From Candidatus Poseidoniaceae archaeon (lineage in GTDB: Archaea > Thermoplasmatota > Poseidoniia > Poseidoniales > Poseidoniaceae): 27,351 nt of DNA. A program made the position numbers and the translations under genes. The stretch's first letter is position 1; every line of letters starts with the position of its first letter. The notes under the pieces are model-generated. The model was not told where the DNA came from, ran no database searches, and saw nothing but the letters and a program-made list of their open reading frames with translations. The stretch covers positions 1 through 27,351 of the forward strand of contig JAKUNX010000009.1 in the NCBI GenBank assembly GCA_022451835.1, given 5' to 3'. Below, piece after piece: positions 24,403-27,351 of the stretch.

Positions 24403-25128
24403 TTAAACATCCATTTCAGCAAGGAATCTTGTCAATTGTAAGAATACATCTTTCAGTTCAGAACATGATAATAATTGATACTTATATTCAGGGTCACTAA
24501 TAGTTAATGCGGCAACTGCAAACATAGATGATGAACTTTCATCAATAACTGTCGAAGTTCTATCTTCAATCCAATCCTCTAAAGTATCCTTTTCGATTTG
24601 TAATATGCCACCAATTTTACCCAAAATTGCATTGAGTGTGTTCCTTAATTCAGTTTGTTGAAATTCAGTTAATTCTTGGTCATCATCCAAGAAAGTCACA
24701 TCAGCTGAAAGATATAGTTTTGAATGTTCACTATCCTCTGGAATTCGCTCAAGAATTGTCTCTAAGTTGGGAAGAATACCAATTTCCGGAATCAAGTCAG
24801 CCATCGATTCGTCCTCAAAAGGTGGAAGCGCAGGATCGATTACTCTGTCGATTTTAAATCGCCTTCGGCCAACAAATTCAATGAAGTGATTACTTCCTTT
24901 GGTTTCATGACTAATTATTTCTGCCTCACAGCCAAATGCTCGAGGGCCATTCCATCCATTGTGGAATACGAGCGGATCTGTCATAATCATGCCAAATGGC
25001 TTGTCATCAAGCAAACAGTCATCGAGCATTTGCCTGTATCGCGGCTCAAATATCCGCAGACTTTGAATTTCACCTGGAATAAGAACCATTGGCAAAACAA
25101 ACAATGGCAAATTCCCAGTCTCGGACAT
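24403..25128 (-). CDS. Stand-alone Lon N-terminal (substrate-binding) domain protein
   Basis: 241 residues, only the LON substrate-binding domain (PUA-like beta fold plus helical part), without the AAA+ ATPase or Ser-Lys protease of Lon. The start is diagnostic: LPLFVLPMVLIPGEIQSLRIFEPRYRQML (conserved P-L-F, V-L-P-G and FE-RYR elements), followed by GCEAEI and FVGRRRFKI. The C-terminal half is helical and acidic. Such proteins occur across bacteria and archaea; their role is unclear and is often guessed to be substrate or peptide binding. ATG 25128 is the start. It lies between the ALDH gene (36-base gap) and panB on the same strand. Confidence 0.88.
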   Translation of the reverse strand: MSETGNLPLFVLPMVLIPGEIQSLRIFEPRYRQMLDDCLLDDKPFGMIMTDPLVFHNGWNGPRAFGCEAEIISHETKGSNHFIEFVGRRRFKIDRVIDPALPPFEDESMADLIPEIGILPNLETILERIPEDSEHSKLYLSADVTFLDDDQELTEFQQTELRNTLNAILGKIGGILQIEKDTLEDWIEDRTSTVIDESSSSMFAVAALTISDPEYKYQLLSCSELKDVFLQLTRFLAEMDV

Positions 25129-25164
25129 ACTTAGAAATCAATGAGTTTGCTTATCAAGATATGT

Positions 25165-26604
25165 TCAATCATCTTTTACACATATATTGCTGAGTTCAGA
25201 AAAGAAGTTCAGTGACCAATCGCCACCTTCTCTACCAACTCCCGAATTTTTAACGCCACCGAAAGGGGTTCTAAGGTCTCGATGAAGCCATGTATTTACC
25301 CATAAAATACCACTATCTATTCGTTCAGCGACAGATTTGCCACGAGCAGGATTTGAGGTCCAAACTGAGCCTGCTAAACCGTATTGAGTTATGTTGGCCA
25401 TTTCAATTGCTTCATCTTCACTAAAGAATCGATGAATTGATGCTACAGGTCCAAAAATTTCTTCAGTAGCACATCGGGAATCAATTGCTAAACCTTCGAT
25501 AAGAGTAGGTTGAATGAATGCACCATCGGAATTAGGAGAAGGTAGTGTTAACGTGGAGCCACCCGTAGAAATTTTTCCACCTTCTTGTGTAGCAAGATCG
25601 ATGTATGAGAGGACTTTTTCCATGTGATTGGATGAAATCACAGAACCAATGTCAGTGTTTTCATCGCTTGGATTACCAATTTTCATTGCTTCAACTTCAC
25701 TAATTAGCAAAGGGACAAATTCATCATAAATATTGTCAGCAACTAGAATTCTTGAACCACATAAACAGACTTGACCAGAATTAGTAAATGCTGCTCTAGC
25801 AGCACCTTTTGCTGCTGTTGGCAAGTCTGCATCATCAAGTATAATGGTGGCATTTTTACCTCCGAGTTCAAGTGATAATTTCTTGAACATGGGTGCAGCT
25901 ATTTGCGCAACAATTTTTCCGGTTGCAGTGCCACCAGTAAACGAGATTGCCTTGATGTTTGGATGTTCTAAAATGGCTTGACCAGCACTTGGGCCAAGTC
26001 CGTGAACAATGTTTATCACTCCCTCAGGGAAATCTATTGCTGTTAGAATCTCGCACAGTAAGTTAGCAGTTAGTGGAGTCATTTCACTTGGTTTTGCAAC
26101 TATTGTATTACCCATTACTAACGCAGGAGCAACTTTCCAGGTCAGCAGGTAAAGGGGGAGGTTCCATGGAGTAATTAGGCCTACAACGCCTACGGGCTTT
26201 CTGGTCACATAATTGGTTGCGTCAGACATTTTGTAATTCAGTTCACTCAGATTCTCAGCATGTTCAGCAAAAAATTCGAAGTTACTTACACTACGTGCAG
26301 CATCTACTCGCTTGGCGAGAGCAATTGGTTTACCTGTATCCATGCTCTCTAAAGCGGCAATGTCTTCTTTGCGTGATTCGAGAGCGCTAGCAATTTTTCT
26401 TAACCAAATGATTCGCTTGTCAATCGAAAGTTGTGACCAATTATCTAGGGCGTTTTGAGCAGCCTCAACTGCCATTTCTACATCTTCATTGGTAGAACTT
26501 GGTATTCTTGATGTGATTTTTCCAGTAGCCGGATTAAGATTTTCGAGATAGGTTTTTTTCAGTGGTGCTATGAATTTTCCACCAATGAAATTTTCAATTT
26601 GCAA
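25165..26604 (-). CDS. Aldehyde dehydrogenase, 2-aminomuconic/2-hydroxymuconic semialdehyde dehydrogenase type (ALDH8-like)
   Basis: 479 residues, NAD(P)-dependent aldehyde dehydrogenase. Motifs: TPWNLP (Asn148), AKPSE (Lys171), SFTGGTATGK, LELGGKN (Glu246), SGQVCLCGSR (nucleophile Cys280), EEIFGPV (Glu382) and TPFGGVKNSGVGREGG. The CLCGSR and WLHRDLRTPFGG sequences are those of the muconic semialdehyde/ALDH8 branch. The residues I recall in Pseudomonas 2-aminomuconic semialdehyde dehydrogenase (Arg120, Asn169, Glu268, Cys302, Arg464) map at a constant offset of 21-22 to Arg99, Asn148, Glu246, Cys280 and Arg442, so both carboxylate-binding arginines are present. The predicted reaction is oxidation of the ring-cleavage semialdehyde to 2-aminomuconate. 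The start is TTG 26604, with GAGGTG five bases upstream inside the previous gene's end; two bases separate it from the asparaginase-like gene. Confidence 0.92.
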   Translation of the reverse strand: MQIENFIGGKFIAPLKKTYLENLNPATGKITSRIPSSTNEDVEMAVEAAQNALDNWSQLSIDKRIIWLRKIASALESRKEDIAALESMDTGKPIALAKRVDAARSVSNFEFFAEHAENLSELNYKMSDATNYVTRKPVGVVGLITPWNLPLYLLTWKVAPALVMGNTIVAKPSEMTPLTANLLCEILTAIDFPEGVINIVHGLGPSAGQAILEHPNIKAISFTGGTATGKIVAQIAAPMFKKLSLELGGKNATIILDDADLPTAAKGAARAAFTNSGQVCLCGSRILVADNIYDEFVPLLISEVEAMKIGNPSDENTDIGSVISSNHMEKVLSYIDLATQEGGKISTGGSTLTLPSPNSDGAFIQPTLIEGLAIDSRCATEEIFGPVASIHRFFSEDEAIEMANITQYGLAGSVWTSNPARGKSVAERIDSGILWVNTWLHRDLRTPFGGVKNSGVGREGGDWSLNFFSELSNICVKDD

Positions 26605-26606
26605 AC

Positions 26607-27351
26607 TTACACCTCGATATCATAAGTCCATCTATCTCGGTCAGGATCCCATTCATCCCAAGTATCTATGTCGCCTAATGAATTGACATATTTTGGTGGA
26701 ACGATACCAGGTACGATAAATGCCTTTTGTCTATGCAAAGGATAAGGATTTCTCAAATCGATACCAAGAACACCTAGTACAGCTCTTGCAATATACCATG
26801 TAGCTTGTGAATTCCAGCCGTGTGCAATCTTGATTACTACACCCAATCCCTTCGGATAATCGGGATGTTCAATGGCTAATCCAAGTAATCCATCTGCCCC
26901 TTCCTTAGCGATAACCTTGCCTTCACCAGCCTTCAATATAGTTGAATCTAAACGATTGAAACCACCAACTAAATCTGGGTGTTTAACCATCGCTTCCCAA
27001 ATCCAATCGTCGTCTTTATCTCTGACAAGACCAGCATAAATTTGAGCAAGTTCAGATACTGTATTTGACACAGTAGGCAATCCACAACCATCTTTTGCCA
27101 CTCTAAGTGGCTTCCAGTCATCTCCAAGATATGTTCGTATTTGTTCCATGTAAGCTTTGAACACTTGGTGGTTAGGCAATGTGTAGCCTGCACGATTCCA
27201 TCCTTTTTTTCTACAACCGTGTAGGATTGCAGAATGTTCTCCGGAACACGTGTGGTACCATCTTCTTGGCCGGCGAACTTGCCTGCCGAATTGAATTAAA
27301 GGTACATCTAGCGGAGTCAACATCAAAGGCCATTCTTCTTCTGATAGTAAA
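26607..27351 (-). CDS. L-asparaginase II family protein (5'-truncated by the window edge)
   Basis: The C-terminal 247 residues or so of a PF06089-type (thermolabile, Rhizobium etli ReAV-like) asparaginase. The frame stays open to the right window edge (LLSEEEWPLMLTPLDVP...), so the true start and the N-terminal Ser-Lys motif are outside. Visible family motifs are YHTCSGEHSAILHGC, KKGW, YTLPNHQ, KDGCGLPT, LAQIYAGL, EGADGLLGLA and GVVIKIAHG. In ReAV, Cys135, Lys138 and Cys189 bind zinc. The two cysteines are here with the same spacing (54 residues), but the Lys of CSGKH is replaced by Glu (codon 27237-27239). Conventional function would be asparagine hydrolysis, but its tight coupling to the muconic semialdehyde dehydrogenase gene hints at another amide substrate. 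Confidence 0.85.
   Translation of the reverse strand, partial: LLSEEEWPLMLTPLDVPLIQFGRQVRRPRRWYHTCSGEHSAILHGCRKKGWNRAGYTLPNHQVFKAYMEQIRTYLGDDWKPLRVAKDGCGLPTVSNTVSELAQIYAGLVRDKDDDWIWEAMVKHPDLVGGFNRLDSTILKAGEGKVIAKEGADGLLGLAIEHPDYPKGLGVVIKIAHGWNSQATWYIARAVLGVLGIDLRNPYPLHRQKAFIVPGIVPPKYVNSLGDIDTWDEWDPDRDRWTYDIEV

Overview
The window looks like a chromosomal piece of an uncultivated, aerobic, AT-rich marine euryarchaeon, most likely Poseidoniales (Marine Group II) or a close relative. Four things in the sequence support an archaeon: an archaeal replication factor C small subunit, a GatD-type tRNA-dependent amidotransferase subunit, an elongator tRNA-Met interrupted at position 37/38 by an intron with a clean bulge-helix-bulge, and TATA-like boxes about 25-30 bases ahead of probable transcript starts. 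The lineage is inferred from protein style (very large secreted Ig/DNRLRE proteins, acidic cytosolic tails) and not from a marker gene comparison. No CRISPR array, insertion sequence, integrase or rRNA was seen.

Left part (1-4.6 kb, all minus strand): an apparent operon of a LolD/MacB-type ABC ATPase, a two-module FtsX-like permease, gatD and the first 19 codons of another gene. gatD is cut by one in-frame TAA, with the homology resuming in the same frame. Next (4.7-7.1 kb) come the intron-containing tRNA-Met, an unrecognised three-TM membrane protein, a doubtful small ORF and rfcS.

Middle part (7.2-19.1 kb, plus strand): a 3081-residue secreted, C-terminally anchored protein made of about seven DNRLRE-like beta-sandwiches alternating with fibronectin-III-like modules, then about eight bacterial-Ig-like modules. 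Fourteen bases downstream is an 877-residue protein made only of the Ig-like modules. Both share module signatures, a single TM near the C terminus, an Asp/Glu/Tyr-rich tail and a Trp-rich end, so they look like paired cell-surface or adhesion/degradation proteins. An APC amino acid permease converges on them and has a 17-bp palindrome in its promoter.

Right part (20.6-27.35 kb, mostly minus strand): the most interesting section. It encodes a catalytic 2-aminophenol 1,6-dioxygenase beta-type subunit (all metal and acid/base residues present), followed two bases later by a fusion of the non-catalytic alpha-type subunit to a RidA/2-aminomuconate-deaminase-type domain. About 2 kb away on the same strand is an aldehyde dehydrogenase with both carboxylate-binding arginines expected of 2-aminomuconic semialdehyde dehydrogenase, preceded by an asparaginase-II-family gene running off the right edge. 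Together these would cover ring opening of an o-aminophenol, oxidation of the semialdehyde and deamination of 2-aminomuconate to 4-oxalocrotonate. A small four-TM protein, panB and a stand-alone Lon-substrate-binding-domain protein lie between the two parts.
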